A DNA stretch of 64,000 bases, taken from the NCBI RefSeq assembly GCF_024172125.1, contig NZ_JAMZEA010000003.1:372001-436000 (forward strand). Direction: 5' to 3'. The position numbers and the translations under genes are program-made. The notes below the pieces were generated by a model. That model was not told where the DNA came from. It made no database searches and was given only the letters and a program-made list of their open reading frames with translations. How positions within the stretch are numbered: the first letter of the stretch is position 1; every line of letters starts with the position of its first letter. Origin of the DNA: Actinomadura rupiterrae. GTDB taxonomy: Bacteria > Actinomycetota > Actinomycetes > Streptosporangiales > Streptosporangiaceae. Of this stretch, positions 50,947 through 63,967 are shown one piece after another.

Positions 50947-52886
50947 CCGTCCCCGCCTCCGTCCCCGTCCCCGTCCCCGTCAACGGGCCTCTCGGTCGGA
51001 TCAGCCGCCGCCGCCCCTTCCGCGGTCTCGGCGGCTGATCTCCGCGCGGCCTCGGCCATCACGTCGATCGCGGCGACGAAGGGCTCCAGCTCGTGCGGGC
51101 CCTGGTACTCGGCGCCGTTCAGGAAGAAGGTCGGCGTCCCGCGGACGCCCGCGCGCCAGCCGGCCTTCTTGACCTTGTACACCCGGCGCTCCAGCTCCTT
51201 CACGTTCTCCCAGGGGAAGAAGCCCATCCGCTCGGAGTAGCCGAGCAGGTCCCGGTCGTTCAGTTCCAGCTGGTGGGAGAACAGCACGTGGTGCATCTCC
51301 CAGAACTTGCCCTGCGCCGCCGCCGACTCGGCGACGAGCGCGGCGGGCATGGCGTGCGGGTGGATCTGCTGGAGCGGGAAGTGCCGGAACACCAGCCGCA
51401 GCCGGTCGCCGTAGCGCTCCCTCAGCTCGTCCAGGACGGGTTGGACGGCCCCGCAGTACGGGCACTCGTAGTCGCCGTACTCGATCAGCGTGACCGGCGC
51501 GTCGGCCGGGCCGAGCACGTGGTCGTGCTCGGTGACGGGCGGCAGCGGCTCGGCCTCGAAGTCCGGCTCGTCCGCGGTGCCGGGCGGCGCGCACACGCCG
51601 CCGCGGTTCCAGGCCATCCGGAAGATCAGCCAGCCGAGCGCAGCGGCCAGCACCGACCCGGCCAGGATGCCGATCTTCGCCTGGGACTCCAGCTCCGGCT
51701 TGTCGCCGAACGCGAGGTCGGTGATGAACAGCGACACCGTGAACCCGATGCCCGCGACGGCCGCGCCGCCGAGCAGCTGCCCCCAGACCAGGTTTCCGGG
51801 CAGCTCGCCCCAGTTCAGCCGGAGCGGGATCCAGGTGCCGAGCGTGATCCCGACGAACTTGCCGACGACCAGTCCGAGCACGATGCCGATCGTGACCGGC
51901 GAGGTCGCGGCGCGGCGCAGCGACTCCGGGTCGAGCCGGACGCCGGCGTTGGCCAGCGCGAACAGCGGGACGATCACGTAGCTCGTCCAGGGGTGCAGGA
52001 TGTGCTGGAGCAGGTCGTTCACCGAGACGGTCGAGGCGACCGAGCGGCGCGCCTCGCGGGCCAGCTCCGGGCTCGGCTCGCGCTGGAGCCGCTGCACCAG
52101 CTCCCCGGCGCGCAGCTTCTCGGTGTCCGGCGGCGCGTACACGTTGACCAGGACGCCGAGCAGGATGCCCGCGATCGTCGGGTGCACGCCGCTGCGCAGC
52201 ACCGCCGCCCACATCAGGAAGCCGAGCAGCAGGTACACCGGGCCGCGCCCGACCTTCAGCCACCGGACGGCCACGATCAGCGCGAACAGCACCACCGCGA
52301 GGACCAGCGGCGCGAGCTTCAGGTCCTCGGTGTAGAAGATCGCGACGACCGAGATCGCGCCCAGGTCGTCCACCACGGCCAGGGTGAGCAGGAAGATCCG
52401 CAGCGGCTGCGGGCAGCGCGCGCCGATCACCGCGAGCAGGCCCAGCACGAACGCGGTGTCGGACGCCATCGGGATGCCCCAGCCGCCCGCGCCGGGCCCG
52501 CCCGCGTTCACCGCGTAGTAGAGCACCGCCGGGACGACCATCCCGCCGAGCGCGGCGACCGCCGGGACGGCCACCACCCGCCGGTTCCGCAGCTGCCCGA
52601 CCTTGAACTCGCGGCTGATCTCCAGCCCGATGACGAAGAAGAACAGCGTCATCAGGCCGTCGTTCACCCACTCCTTGAGGCCCATGCCGAGCTCGTGGGA
52701 GCCGACGACGAGCGCGAAGTGCGTCTCCCAGAAGCGGTCGTAGGTGTCGTGCCAGGGCAGGTTCGCCCAGACCAGCCCGGCCAGCGTCGCACCGAGCAGC
52801 AGTAGCGTGCTGCCGGTCTCGGTGGCGAGGAACGAGCGCAGGCCGTCCGGGACGACCCGGGCGGCCACCGAGCGCTCGGCGGCCAT
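50928..52886 (-). CDS. nhaA: NhaA Na+/H+ antiporter fused to a DsbA-like thioredoxin domain
   Basis: 652 aa. Residues about 20-435 are NhaA with D143 (ASDTAF) and the essential pair D173-D174 (VVDDLGAIS). After a short acidic linker, residues about 455-630 are a DsbA-type thioredoxin fold with C475-P-Y-C478 and the cis-Pro loop GTPTFFLNG. The C-terminus is a run of Asp-Gly (about 630-652). The domain is known in actinobacterial NhaA proteins; the thiol part should face the same side as the NhaA C-terminus. Its role in sensing redox or holding partner proteins is inferred. One-base overlap with the upstream reductase-type gene. Confidence 0.93.
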   Translation of the reverse strand: MAAERSVAARVVPDGLRSFLATETGSTLLLLGATLAGLVWANLPWHDTYDRFWETHFALVVGSHELGMGLKEWVNDGLMTLFFFVIGLEISREFKVGQLRNRRVVAVPAVAALGGMVVPAVLYYAVNAGGPGAGGWGIPMASDTAFVLGLLAVIGARCPQPLRIFLLTLAVVDDLGAISVVAIFYTEDLKLAPLVLAVVLFALIVAVRWLKVGRGPVYLLLGFLMWAAVLRSGVHPTIAGILLGVLVNVYAPPDTEKLRAGELVQRLQREPSPELAREARRSVASTVSVNDLLQHILHPWTSYVIVPLFALANAGVRLDPESLRRAATSPVTIGIVLGLVVGKFVGITLGTWIPLRLNWGELPGNLVWGQLLGGAAVAGIGFTVSLFITDLAFGDKPELESQAKIGILAGSVLAAALGWLIFRMAWNRGGVCAPPGTADEPDFEAEPLPPVTEHDHVLGPADAPVTLIEYGDYECPYCGAVQPVLDELRERYGDRLRLVFRHFPLQQIHPHAMPAALVAESAAAQGKFWEMHHVLFSHQLELNDRDLLGYSERMGFFPWENVKELERRVYKVKKAGWRAGVRGTPTFFLNGAEYQGPHELEPFVAAIDVMAEAARRSAAETAEGAAAADPTERPVDGDGDGDGGGDGQSRSS

Positions 52887-53830
52887 CAGACGCGGATCAC
52901 CGTCTTGCCGCGCGCCCCGCCGCGCTTCGCGTCCGCGATCACGTCGGGCACGTCGGTCAGGTCCACCTCGCGGGTGAGGTGGACGGTCAGCCTCCCGGTG
53001 TCGATCATCTCGGAGATCGTGGTGAGCAGCTCCCCGGACGCCCTGTTCTGGAAGTTGATTCCCTTGATGCCGCGCTTCTTGAGGCCCTCCACGTCGGCCG
53101 CGCCGATCGTGGACGCGACGACGCCGCCCTTCTTCACGGACTCGGACAGCAGGTCGACCTTGCGCTTGTCGTTGACCATGTCGAGCAGGACGTCCACGCC
53201 GTCCGGGTGCTCCTCCAGGACGGCGTCGGCCACGTCGACCTCGTGGTAGTCGAGCGTCTCGTCCGCGCCGAACTCCCCCATCCGGTCGGCCATGTCGGGG
53301 CCCGCGGTGGCGATCACGTGCGCGCCCTTGAGCGCGGCGAACTGCACCGCCTGCTGCCCGACGCCGCCGGTCGCGCCGACGACCAGGACGGTCTTCCCCT
53401 CGTCCACGCCGGCCTCGTCCACCAGGTTGAAGGCCGTCATCGACGCCATCGGCACCGCGGCGGCCTGGCTGTAGACCAGCTTCTGCGGCATCATCGCGAT
53501 CTGGCCGTCCTGCGGGGACAGCGTGAACTCGCAGTAGCTGCCGAGCCCGCGCGCCGCGCCGAAGAACGACCCGTACACCTGGTCGCCCGGTCTGAACCTC
53601 TCCACGCCGTCCCCGACCGACTCGACGACGCCCGCGCCGTCCTGGCCGAGGATCAGCGGGAACCCGGCCGGGATCATGTCCCCGAAGTCGCCGGCCGCGA
53701 ACTTCCAGTCGAACGGGTTCATCCCGGCGGCGACGAGCTTGATCAGCACCTCCCCCGGCCCGGGCTCGGGCCAGCCCACGTCCATGATCGACGGCGTCGC
53801 GCCGAACTCCGACACGGCGATGGCACGCAT
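52886..53830 (-). CDS. MDR-type alcohol dehydrogenase / quinone reductase
   Basis: 314 aa. Zinc-free medium-chain reductase: GroES-like start (MNPFDWKFAAGDFGD), NADPH-binding fold with VVGATGGVGQQAVQFAALKGAHVIATA, and no catalytic-zinc Cys cluster. Usually reduces quinones or enones with NADPH. ATG 53830 was chosen as the one matching the conserved MRAIAVSEFG start; a longer frame reaches 53848 without better site. Its stop overlaps the nhaA ATG by one base, so they form an operon. Confidence 0.9.
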   Translation of the reverse strand: MRAIAVSEFGATPSIMDVGWPEPGPGEVLIKLVAAGMNPFDWKFAAGDFGDMIPAGFPLILGQDGAGVVESVGDGVERFRPGDQVYGSFFGAARGLGSYCEFTLSPQDGQIAMMPQKLVYSQAAAVPMASMTAFNLVDEAGVDEGKTVLVVGATGGVGQQAVQFAALKGAHVIATAGPDMADRMGEFGADETLDYHEVDVADAVLEEHPDGVDVLLDMVNDKRKVDLLSESVKKGGVVASTIGAADVEGLKKRGIKGINFQNRASGELLTTISEMIDTGRLTVHLTREVDLTDVPDVIADAKRGGARGKTVIRV

Positions 53831-53923
53831 GCGTCTCCCCCCGTTCACCCCGTCGGAGTCGATCTACCCAGGGGTGCCCGCCCGCACACGACCGCGCAGC
53901 TCAGCGGCTCGCGGTGGGGGTGG

Positions 53924-56131
53924 TCAGTGCTTCGGGCCGCCCGGCTTCGGGCTCGGGGACAGGGTCGGGGGCGTGCTCGGGGACGGCGACGGATCGCCCT
54001 TCTTGTCCCCCTTCTTCTTGTCCTTCTTGTCCTTCTTGTTCGGGTCGGTCTCGCCGTCGCCCATGCTGAAGTAGTGCGAGGGCGGGCTGTGGAAGTCGGT
54101 CTCGGACGTCCCGTCCAGCGCGGCGGACATGGTGTCCTGCCAGATCGGCGCCGGGATCGTCGCGCCGAACACCTCGCCGTAGCACTCCCCGTTCATGCAC
54201 AGGTCGTCCATCGGGTACTTGTAGCCGCCGCGCGGGTCGCCGACCCAGACCGCGGACGCCAGATCAGGCGTGTACCCGGCGAACCAGGCGGCGGAGAAGT
54301 TGTCCACGGTGCCGGTCTTGCCGGCGGCCGGGCGCCCGATCCCCGATCCGGCGGCGGTGCCCTTGGTCAGCACGCCCTGCAGCACGTAGTTCACCGCGTC
54401 CGCCACACCCTTGTCGATCACCTGCTTGCAGCTCGCCGCCGGGACCTTCAGCGGCTTGCCGTCCGTGCCCGTGATCGACGTGATCGCGATCGGCTTGCAG
54501 TACTTGCCGCGCGCGCCGAACGTCGCGTAGGCCGCGGCGAGCCGCAGCGGCGACACCGGGTTGAAGCCGAGCGTGAACGACGGGTACTCCTCCAGCGGCT
54601 TGCCGTTCGCCTGCCGCATCCCGAGCTTCTCGGCCATCTGCACGGTGTCGCAGAGCCCGACCTCCTTCTCCAGCCCGAGGAAGAAGGTGTTCACCGAGTG
54701 CCAGGTGCCGGTGACCAGCGAGAACGACTTGCCGCCCTCGCCGTCGCCGGCGTTGCGCAGCGACGCGTTCGGGTCGCCGACGCGCTTGCCGTCGCAGTCC
54801 CGGTAGCCGGTCGGGGTGAACTCGGTCGGCGCGTCCATCATCGTGCCGAACGGCATGTCCTGCTCCAGCGCGGCGGCCAGCGTGAACGCCTTGAACGTCG
54901 ATCCGGCCTGCATGCCGATGCTGGAGCCGTGGTCGGCGTCGGCGGCGAAGTTGATCCAGGTCTTGCCGCGCTGGCTGTCCGGCCCGAGGTCGCGGTCCAC
55001 CGCCATGCCCTTGATCTGGCCGGTGCCCGGCTCGACCAGCGCCTCGGCGGCGGCCTTGTGCGCGGAGTTCTTCGGCGGGACGTGCGAGTCCACGGCCTTC
55101 TGCGCCGCGTTCTGCACCTTCCAGTCGAGCGTCGTCCGGATGGTGAGGCCGCCCTGCTTCAGCAGCTTCTCGCGGGCCGCCTGCGTCTTGCCGAACGCCG
55201 GGTTCGTCAGGATCTCCCGCTGGACGTAGTCGCAGAAGAACGGCGCGCCGCTGCTCACGCAGCCGTTCCGCGCCTCGTGCACCCGCAGCTGCACCGGCTG
55301 CTTGGCGGCGGTGTCCGCGGTGGCGCGCGGGATCCAGCCGAGGTCGGCCATCCGGGTGAGCACCACGTCGCGGCGCTGGCGCGCGGCGTCCGGGTGGTTC
55401 ACCGGGTCGTAGGCGTAGGGGTAGCGGACGACGCCCGCGAGCAGCGCCGACTCGCCCAGCGTGAGCTGCGAGGCGTTCTTGGAGAAGTAGTGCCGGGCCG
55501 CCGCCTCGATGCCGTACGCGCCGTCGCCGAAGTAGGCGATGTTCAGGTACCGGCGCAGGATCTCGTCCTTGGAGAACTTCTTCTCCACCGCGACCGCGTA
55601 CCGCAGCTCGCGCATCTTGCGGCCCGCCGAGACCTCGGTCGCGCCCTTGCGCTGGTTGTCGTTGGTCGCCTGGGTCAGCAGCAGGTTCTTCACGTACTGC
55701 TGGGTGATGCCGGACCCGCCCTGCGTCACCTGGCCGCTGCCGAGGTTGCTGATCAGCGCGCGGAGCGTGCCCTTGGAGTCGAGCGCGCCGTGCTGGTAGA
55801 AGCGGCTGTCCTCGATCGCGAGGACGGCCTGCCGAGCGACCGGCGCGATCTGGTTCAGCGGGACGTCGATCCGGTTTTGGTAGTAGAACGTGGCGATCGA
55901 GCTGCCGTCCCGCGCGAGGATCGTGGAACGCTCCGGCACGCCGCTGGTGTCGAGCCCGTCCGGGACGTCCTCGAACCAGCCGGCGGCGTCGCGGGTGGAC
56001 ACCCCGGCCGTGAACGCCGTGGGCAAGACCAGGAGCGCGACCAGCACACCGGCGAGCGCGCCGAACCCGAACAGCCCCCGCACGGCCCGGAACTTGTCCG
56101 GCGCTTCGTCGTCCCGCAGACCAGGCAGCAC
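53924..56131 (-). CDS. class A penicillin-binding protein (bifunctional transglycosylase/transpeptidase)
   Basis: 735 aa. TM anchor at 18-42, transglycosylase domain with catalytic Glu107 in AIEDSRFYQH and later GGSGITQQYVKN, then transpeptidase with S411-T-F-K414, S479-V-N481 and K605-T-G. Builds peptidoglycan outside the membrane. C-terminal tail (about 690-735) is Lys/Asp then Ser/Pro-rich. Three Cys are seen in the transpeptidase (KYCKP, ASCKQ, ECYGE), possibly disulfides. No gene on the same strand lies close upstream; mazG begins 139 bp away. Confidence 0.95.
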   Translation of the reverse strand: MLPGLRDDEAPDKFRAVRGLFGFGALAGVLVALLVLPTAFTAGVSTRDAAGWFEDVPDGLDTSGVPERSTILARDGSSIATFYYQNRIDVPLNQIAPVARQAVLAIEDSRFYQHGALDSKGTLRALISNLGSGQVTQGGSGITQQYVKNLLLTQATNDNQRKGATEVSAGRKMRELRYAVAVEKKFSKDEILRRYLNIAYFGDGAYGIEAAARHYFSKNASQLTLGESALLAGVVRYPYAYDPVNHPDAARQRRDVVLTRMADLGWIPRATADTAAKQPVQLRVHEARNGCVSSGAPFFCDYVQREILTNPAFGKTQAAREKLLKQGGLTIRTTLDWKVQNAAQKAVDSHVPPKNSAHKAAAEALVEPGTGQIKGMAVDRDLGPDSQRGKTWINFAADADHGSSIGMQAGSTFKAFTLAAALEQDMPFGTMMDAPTEFTPTGYRDCDGKRVGDPNASLRNAGDGEGGKSFSLVTGTWHSVNTFFLGLEKEVGLCDTVQMAEKLGMRQANGKPLEEYPSFTLGFNPVSPLRLAAAYATFGARGKYCKPIAITSITGTDGKPLKVPAASCKQVIDKGVADAVNYVLQGVLTKGTAAGSGIGRPAAGKTGTVDNFSAAWFAGYTPDLASAVWVGDPRGGYKYPMDDLCMNGECYGEVFGATIPAPIWQDTMSAALDGTSETDFHSPPSHYFSMGDGETDPNKKDKKDKKKGDKKGDPSPSPSTPPTLSPSPKPGGPKH

Positions 56132-56269
56132 GCGCCCCAGGGTAAACGGCGGACCACGGCCCGGCCAGACCTTCGCCGATCTTCGCCCCGCTGGTCCGGT
56201 TCCGGACGCCGTGTCAACCTTGTGCCGGTTCGTCCGACATGGGGTGGGGCGCGGGCGCCGGGCGGACCG

Positions 56270-57280
56270 CTACTCGCCGGACGGCGCGGGGTGCTCCCGC
56301 TCCCAGGCGCGGACCCGGTCCGCGAACTCCCGGGACGCCGCGCGCAACTCGGCCTCGGCGTCCACACCCTCCGCCTGCGCCTGCCTGACCAGCGAGAACA
56401 GTCGCGCGACCAGGTCGGAGCCGGTCACCTCGTAGGCGTCCTCGGGCAGCTCGACGCGGGCCGCGCGGCGCTGCAGCTGCGCGGCGAGGCTCAGCGCGGG
56501 CTGCCCCATCGGGACGCCGTCCAGCACCGACGCCTCCGCGCCCTTCTTCTCCGCGCGCTCGGCCGCCTTGATCTGCTCCCAGTTCGCGTTCACCTCGTCG
56601 GCGTCCCGGACGGTCACGTCCGCGAACACGTGCGGGTGGCGGCGGACGAGCTTGTCGACGATCCCCGCGGCCACGTCGTCGACGGTGAACGCGGTCTCGT
56701 CGTCCCGCTCGGACGCGACGACGGCGTGGAACGCGACCTGCATCAGCACGTCGCCGAGCTCCTCGCGCAGCGCGCCGTAGTCGCCGCTCGCGACGGTGTC
56801 CTCGACCTCGTAGGCCTCTTCGAGCAGGTACTTCACCAGCGACTCGTGGGTCTGCTTGCGGTCCCACGGGCACTCGCGGCGCAGCGTGTCCATGACCGAG
56901 ACCAGGTCGAGCAGCCGCGCGCCCGGCAGGTCGTAGGAGCCGTGCAGCACCTCGACGTCCAGCGGGTCGGCCACGATCCGCTGCCCGATGTCGCGCATCA
57001 GCCGCTCGTCGCCGTCCTGCGCGGCGATCCACACGACGCCCGCCCGGCCCTCCGGGCCGGGCCCGCCTTCCGGGGACTCCCGGCGCGCCAGCTCGACCAG
57101 CGCGGCCGGGTCCGGGTCGGTGACCTGCTCGGCGTGCACCCCCGCCTCCGCCAGGTACGGCAGCAGCGGGTGGTCCGCCCGCGCCAGCACGCGCGGGGCC
57201 GAGCGGAGCGCCTCCCAGGCGCGCCAGGTCAGCAGGCCCGGCGCGACGCGGTGGGAGGTCGCCAGCAGGATGAGGCTCAT
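56270..57280 (-). CDS. mazG: nucleoside triphosphate pyrophosphohydrolase MazG
   Basis: 336 aa. Two parts: an N-terminal tetrapyrrole-methylase-like region (SLILLATSHRVAPGLLTWRAWEAL..., LLPYLAEAGV) and a C-terminal all-helical MazG domain with EEAYEVEDTV, ELGDVLMQVAFHAV, VRRHPHVFADV and the Glu/Asp metal ligands. Hydrolyses canonical and modified NTPs. The order mfd - SurA-like - mazG is a standard actinobacterial arrangement. It starts three bases after the SurA-like stop. Confidence 0.92.
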   Translation of the reverse strand: MSLILLATSHRVAPGLLTWRAWEALRSAPRVLARADHPLLPYLAEAGVHAEQVTDPDPAALVELARRESPEGGPGPEGRAGVVWIAAQDGDERLMRDIGQRIVADPLDVEVLHGSYDLPGARLLDLVSVMDTLRRECPWDRKQTHESLVKYLLEEAYEVEDTVASGDYGALREELGDVLMQVAFHAVVASERDDETAFTVDDVAAGIVDKLVRRHPHVFADVTVRDADEVNANWEQIKAAERAEKKGAEASVLDGVPMGQPALSLAAQLQRRAARVELPEDAYEVTGSDLVARLFSLVRQAQAEGVDAEAELRAASREFADRVRAWEREHPAPSGE

Positions 57281-57283
57281 GGC

Positions 57284-57952
57284 TTAACGCACACCCGATT
57301 CGTTGGCGGACAACCGGTACACGATCGGGTTGATCGTGACCCTCGTCGGATCGAACGTGCCGAACCGCGGGTTGACCTGGATCTTCAGCTTGCGCGCGGC
57401 CGCGCCGAGCGCCTGGTCGAACTGCTGCATCGCGCGCTGCGCCGCCGGGGAGTCGCGGGTGTGGTCCCAGCCGAACCGGTCCATCAGCAGCAGCTGGATC
57501 GCGTTGAACCGGGCCACGTCGCGCACCCGGTCCTTCGGCAGGCCCGCGGCGAGCGTGGTGGACACCGCGTTGGAGTTCGGCTGCTGGTCCATCAGCGCGA
57601 TGGCCTGGTCCACGTCCCCGCCGGACGGCGACACGCCGTTGTCCTTCGCCGCCTGGTCGCCGACCTTCAGGAAGACCAGCGTGGTCAGGGTCGCGCGGAC
57701 GTCGTTCTCGCTCGCCGCGTCCCCGCCCATCTGCTGCTGCGCCGGCGGCTCGGCGCGGTTCGCACTGGCCTGCGGGTCGGCCTTGAACTCCGGCCACCAG
57801 TCCCGGACGGTCTGGTCCAGCCCGGCGACGCTGATCCGGTCGTCCCCGACCAGCGCCGCCGCGCCCGCCTTGACCGGACCGCCGCCGCAGCCGGACAGCA
57901 GGACGGCCGAGAGCGGCAGCGCGGCGAGTGCGGTGATCCTCGTCAGATTCAT
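57284..57952 (-). CDS. SurA-like N-terminal-domain lipoprotein
   Basis: 222 aa. Lipobox LLSGC (Cys 22), then a helical chaperone-type SurA_N domain (VGDDRISVAGLDQTVRDWW, ASENDVRATLTTLVFLKVGDQAAKDNGVSPS). No peptidyl-prolyl isomerase domain follows, and the C-terminal part (NPRFGTFDPTRVTINPI) is a short helix/strand. Outer membrane-facing chaperone role is inferred. Located between mfd and mazG as usual. Confidence 0.9.
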   Translation of the reverse strand: MNLTRITALAALPLSAVLLSGCGGGPVKAGAAALVGDDRISVAGLDQTVRDWWPEFKADPQASANRAEPPAQQQMGGDAASENDVRATLTTLVFLKVGDQAAKDNGVSPSGGDVDQAIALMDQQPNSNAVSTTLAAGLPKDRVRDVARFNAIQLLLMDRFGWDHTRDSPAAQRAMQQFDQALGAAARKLKIQVNPRFGTFDPTRVTINPIVYRLSANESGVR

Positions 57953-57962
57953 GATCGGAACC

Positions 57963-61493
<3,531 letters not shown>

Positions 61494-61666
61494 CGCCCCG
61501 CCGGAAAGTCCGCGGCGTCGCCTGCCGCGAGCCGGATTCGGGGCAGCCCGAAAACCCGGGAATCCGATCGTCCTCCCGGTGTCCGTCCCCACCCTACGCG
61601 GCACCCCCGACAACCCGCGCGGACTCTTCCCCAACCGTCCCGGCGCGTCCCGGCGTGGAAAATCGC

Positions 61667-61711
61667 TTGCCGGTACGACAGCGACGTCTAACATGAGACA
61701 TAAATGTCGCA
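61667..61711 (+). promoter_or_regulatory. promoter with TetR operator
   Basis: TTGCCG (61667-61672), 16-base spacer, TAACAT (61689-61694), then an 18-bp palindrome at 61694-61711 with perfect core GACAT-AA-ATGTC (61697-61708). The operator lies just past the -10, so bound repressor would block initiation of the tetR-exporter operon. Confidence 0.65.
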
Positions 61712-61732
61712 TCTGAGGCGTTGGGGTTGGAC

Positions 61733-62341
61733 ATGCGGACCACGGACGAGATCATCGGGGCGGCGATCCGCTGCCTGAACGCCGAGCCCACCGCCTCGAT
61801 GGCCCGGCTCGCCGAGGCCGCCGGGGTCAGCCGCGCCACGCTGCACCGGCACTTCGCCAGCCGCGAGGACCTGCTGCGGGCGCTCGGCGAGCGCGCCACC
61901 CGGCGCTGGGAGGAGTCCCAGGACGCCGCGGGGATCGACGCCGCCGCCGCGTCCGGCGATCCGGGTCGGCTGGCCGCGGCGCTGCGCGCGCTGCTGACCG
62001 CCTTCGTGGCGGACGCCGACGACTTCGGCTTCGCCCTCACCGACCACTTCGTGAACGGGATTCCGGAGATCGTCGCGTGGGGCGAGCGGCTGGAGGAGCG
62101 CGAGATCGCGTTCTACACGGCCTGCCAGCGCGCCGGGGTGCTGCGCGCGGACCTGCCCGTCCGCTGGATGAGCAACACCGTCTACGGACTCATGATCAGC
62201 GTCCGGGAGAGCCTGCGGCGCGGCGACGTGGCCCGCCGGGACGTCCCCGGCCTGCTGATCGACACCTTCCTCGCCGGCGCCGGAACCGCGCCGCCGAGCA
62301 CCGAGAACGCGAACACCGAGAACGACGGAGGAACGAGATGA
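61733..62341 (+). CDS. TetR-family repressor of the drug exporter
   Basis: 202 aa. HTH (DEIIGAAIRCLNAEPTASMARLAEAAGVSRATLHRHFASREDLLRAL) then a helical ligand domain. The start at ATG 61733 lies after GGGGTTGGA. The last bases ATGA overlap the exporter start, so both are translated from one message, and the operator upstream suggests negative autoregulation. Confidence 0.92.
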   Translation: MRTTDEIIGAAIRCLNAEPTASMARLAEAAGVSRATLHRHFASREDLLRALGERATRRWEESQDAAGIDAAAASGDPGRLAAALRALLTAFVADADDFGFALTDHFVNGIPEIVAWGERLEEREIAFYTACQRAGVLRADLPVRWMSNTVYGLMISVRESLRRGDVARRDVPGLLIDTFLAGAGTAPPSTENANTENDGGTR

Positions 62342-63900
62342 CGACCGCCGAGCCGGTCGAGACCGGGGCCCGGGTGCCGCAGGGCGGCCGAGCGGCGGCG
62401 CCGGACCCGCGGCGGTGGGCGGGGCTGGCCGTGCTGTCGGCGAGCCTGCTGCTCGTCGTGATGGACATGACCGTCCTGAACGTGGCGCTGCCCGGGATCG
62501 CCGCCGACCTGCGGCCGTCCTCGATCTCGCTGCTGTGGATGGTGGACGTCTACTCGCTGGTCGTCTCGGGGCTGCTGGTCACCTGGGCCGCGGTCGGCGA
62601 CCGGTGGGGCCGCAAGCGGATGCTGCTCACCGGGTTCGCCCTGTTCGGGCTGGCCTCGCTCGCCGTGCTGTGGGCGGACTCGCCCGGCGCGGTCATCGCG
62701 GTGCGCGCGGTGCTCGGCGTCGGCGGCGCGATGATCATGCCGTCCACGCTGTCGATGATCCGGAACCTGTTCCCCGACCCGCGCGAGCGCGCGACGGCGC
62801 TCGGCGTCTGGGCGACCACGGCCGCGCTCGGCGGCGCGCTCGGCCCGATCCTCGGCGGCGCGCTGCTGGAGGCGTTCTCCTGGCACTCGGCGTTCCTGGT
62901 GAACGTCCCGGTGATGGCGGTCGCGGTCGTCGCGGCCTGGTTCCTGCTGCCCGAGTCGCGCAACCCGCACCCGGGCCCGTGGGACGCGGTCGGCGCCGTC
63001 CTGTCGATCATCGGGATGGTCGCGCTCGTCTACGCGATCAAGCACATCGGCAAGGACGGCCTCACCGGCGGGGCGCTCGCCGCGACGGCCGTCGCGGTCG
63101 CCGCGCTGGGCTGGTTCGTGCGGCGCTGCCTGAACCGCGAGCACCCGCTGCTGGACGTCCGGCTGCTGCGCGGGCGGGCGTTCTCCGCCGGGATCGTCAC
63201 CGCGCTGACCGTGAGCACCGCCGCCGCGGCCACGATGCTGCTGCTCGCGCAGTGGATGCAGGTCGTCCAGGGGTACTCGCCGCTGGAGTCGGGCGTCCGG
63301 CTGCTGCCGGAGGCGGTCGGCGCGGCGGTGTTCTCGCCGCTCGCCCCGGCCATCGCGCACCGGATCGGCGCGCGGGCCGTGCTGTCCGGCGGGCTGCTGC
63401 TGATCGGCGCCGGGTTCGTGACGCTGTTCCTCGGGCCGCGCCCGCTCGGCTACCCGACCGTGGCGGTGGCGCTGCTGGTCGTCGGGATCGGACTCGGCGC
63501 CCTCGCGGTGGCGTCCGCCGTGATCATGGCGGGCGCGCCGCCGGCGCGGTCCGGCAGCGCCGCCGCGTTCGAGGAGACCAGCTACGAGCTGGGCGGCGCG
63601 CTCGGCGTCGCGGTGCTCGGCAGCCTCGCCGCCGCGGTGTTCCGGCACGGCCTGCCCGCGTCCGACCTGGCCGCCGCCGGGATCACCGGGCCCGCGGCGG
63701 GCCAGGCGCGCGAGTCGATCGCGGGCGCGGTCGAGGTGGCCCGGCCGGTCGGCGCCCACCTGGTCGCCGAGGCCGAGCACGCCTTCACCACGTCCCTGGA
63801 GTGGACGGGCCTGGCGGGTGGCGCGCTGATGCTGGCCGCGGCCGTCGCCGTCTGGCTGCTCACCCCGCGCGACCTGGACCTCGCCGACTCCGAGCACTGA
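62338..63900 (+). CDS. MFS drug exporter, DHA2 (14-TM) family
   Basis: 520 aa, about 14 TM segments. DHA2 signatures: MDMTVLNVALPGIAADL in TM1, GDRWGRKRMLL in the A loop (TM2-3) and ALGPILGGALLEAFSWHSAFLVNVPV in motif C (TM5). Proton-driven export of antibiotics or dyes. The ATG overlaps the regulator stop and follows CGGAGGAACG. Its last codons belong to the first unit of a 33-bp tandem repeat. Confidence 0.93.
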   Translation: MTTAEPVETGARVPQGGRAAAPDPRRWAGLAVLSASLLLVVMDMTVLNVALPGIAADLRPSSISLLWMVDVYSLVVSGLLVTWAAVGDRWGRKRMLLTGFALFGLASLAVLWADSPGAVIAVRAVLGVGGAMIMPSTLSMIRNLFPDPRERATALGVWATTAALGGALGPILGGALLEAFSWHSAFLVNVPVMAVAVVAAWFLLPESRNPHPGPWDAVGAVLSIIGMVALVYAIKHIGKDGLTGGALAATAVAVAALGWFVRRCLNREHPLLDVRLLRGRAFSAGIVTALTVSTAAAATMLLLAQWMQVVQGYSPLESGVRLLPEAVGAAVFSPLAPAIAHRIGARAVLSGGLLLIGAGFVTLFLGPRPLGYPTVAVALLVVGIGLGALAVASAVIMAGAPPARSGSAAAFEETSYELGGALGVAVLGSLAAAVFRHGLPASDLAAAGITGPAAGQARESIAGAVEVARPVGAHLVAEAEHAFTTSLEWTGLAGGALMLAAAVAVWLLTPRDLDLADSEH

Positions 63901-63967
63901 GAGAACCTGGGCCTCGTCGGCTCCGAGCACTGAGAAGACCTGGACCTGGCCGGCTCCGAGCACTGCG
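63871..63967. repeat. 33-bp tandem repeat at the 3' end of the exporter gene, three copies
   Basis: Units at 63871-63902, 63903-63936 and 63937-63967 share GACCTGG...CTCCGAGCACTG. The first carries the gene's own stop (TGA), so the others are duplicated copies of the C-terminal codons and stop after the gene. Confidence 0.85.
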
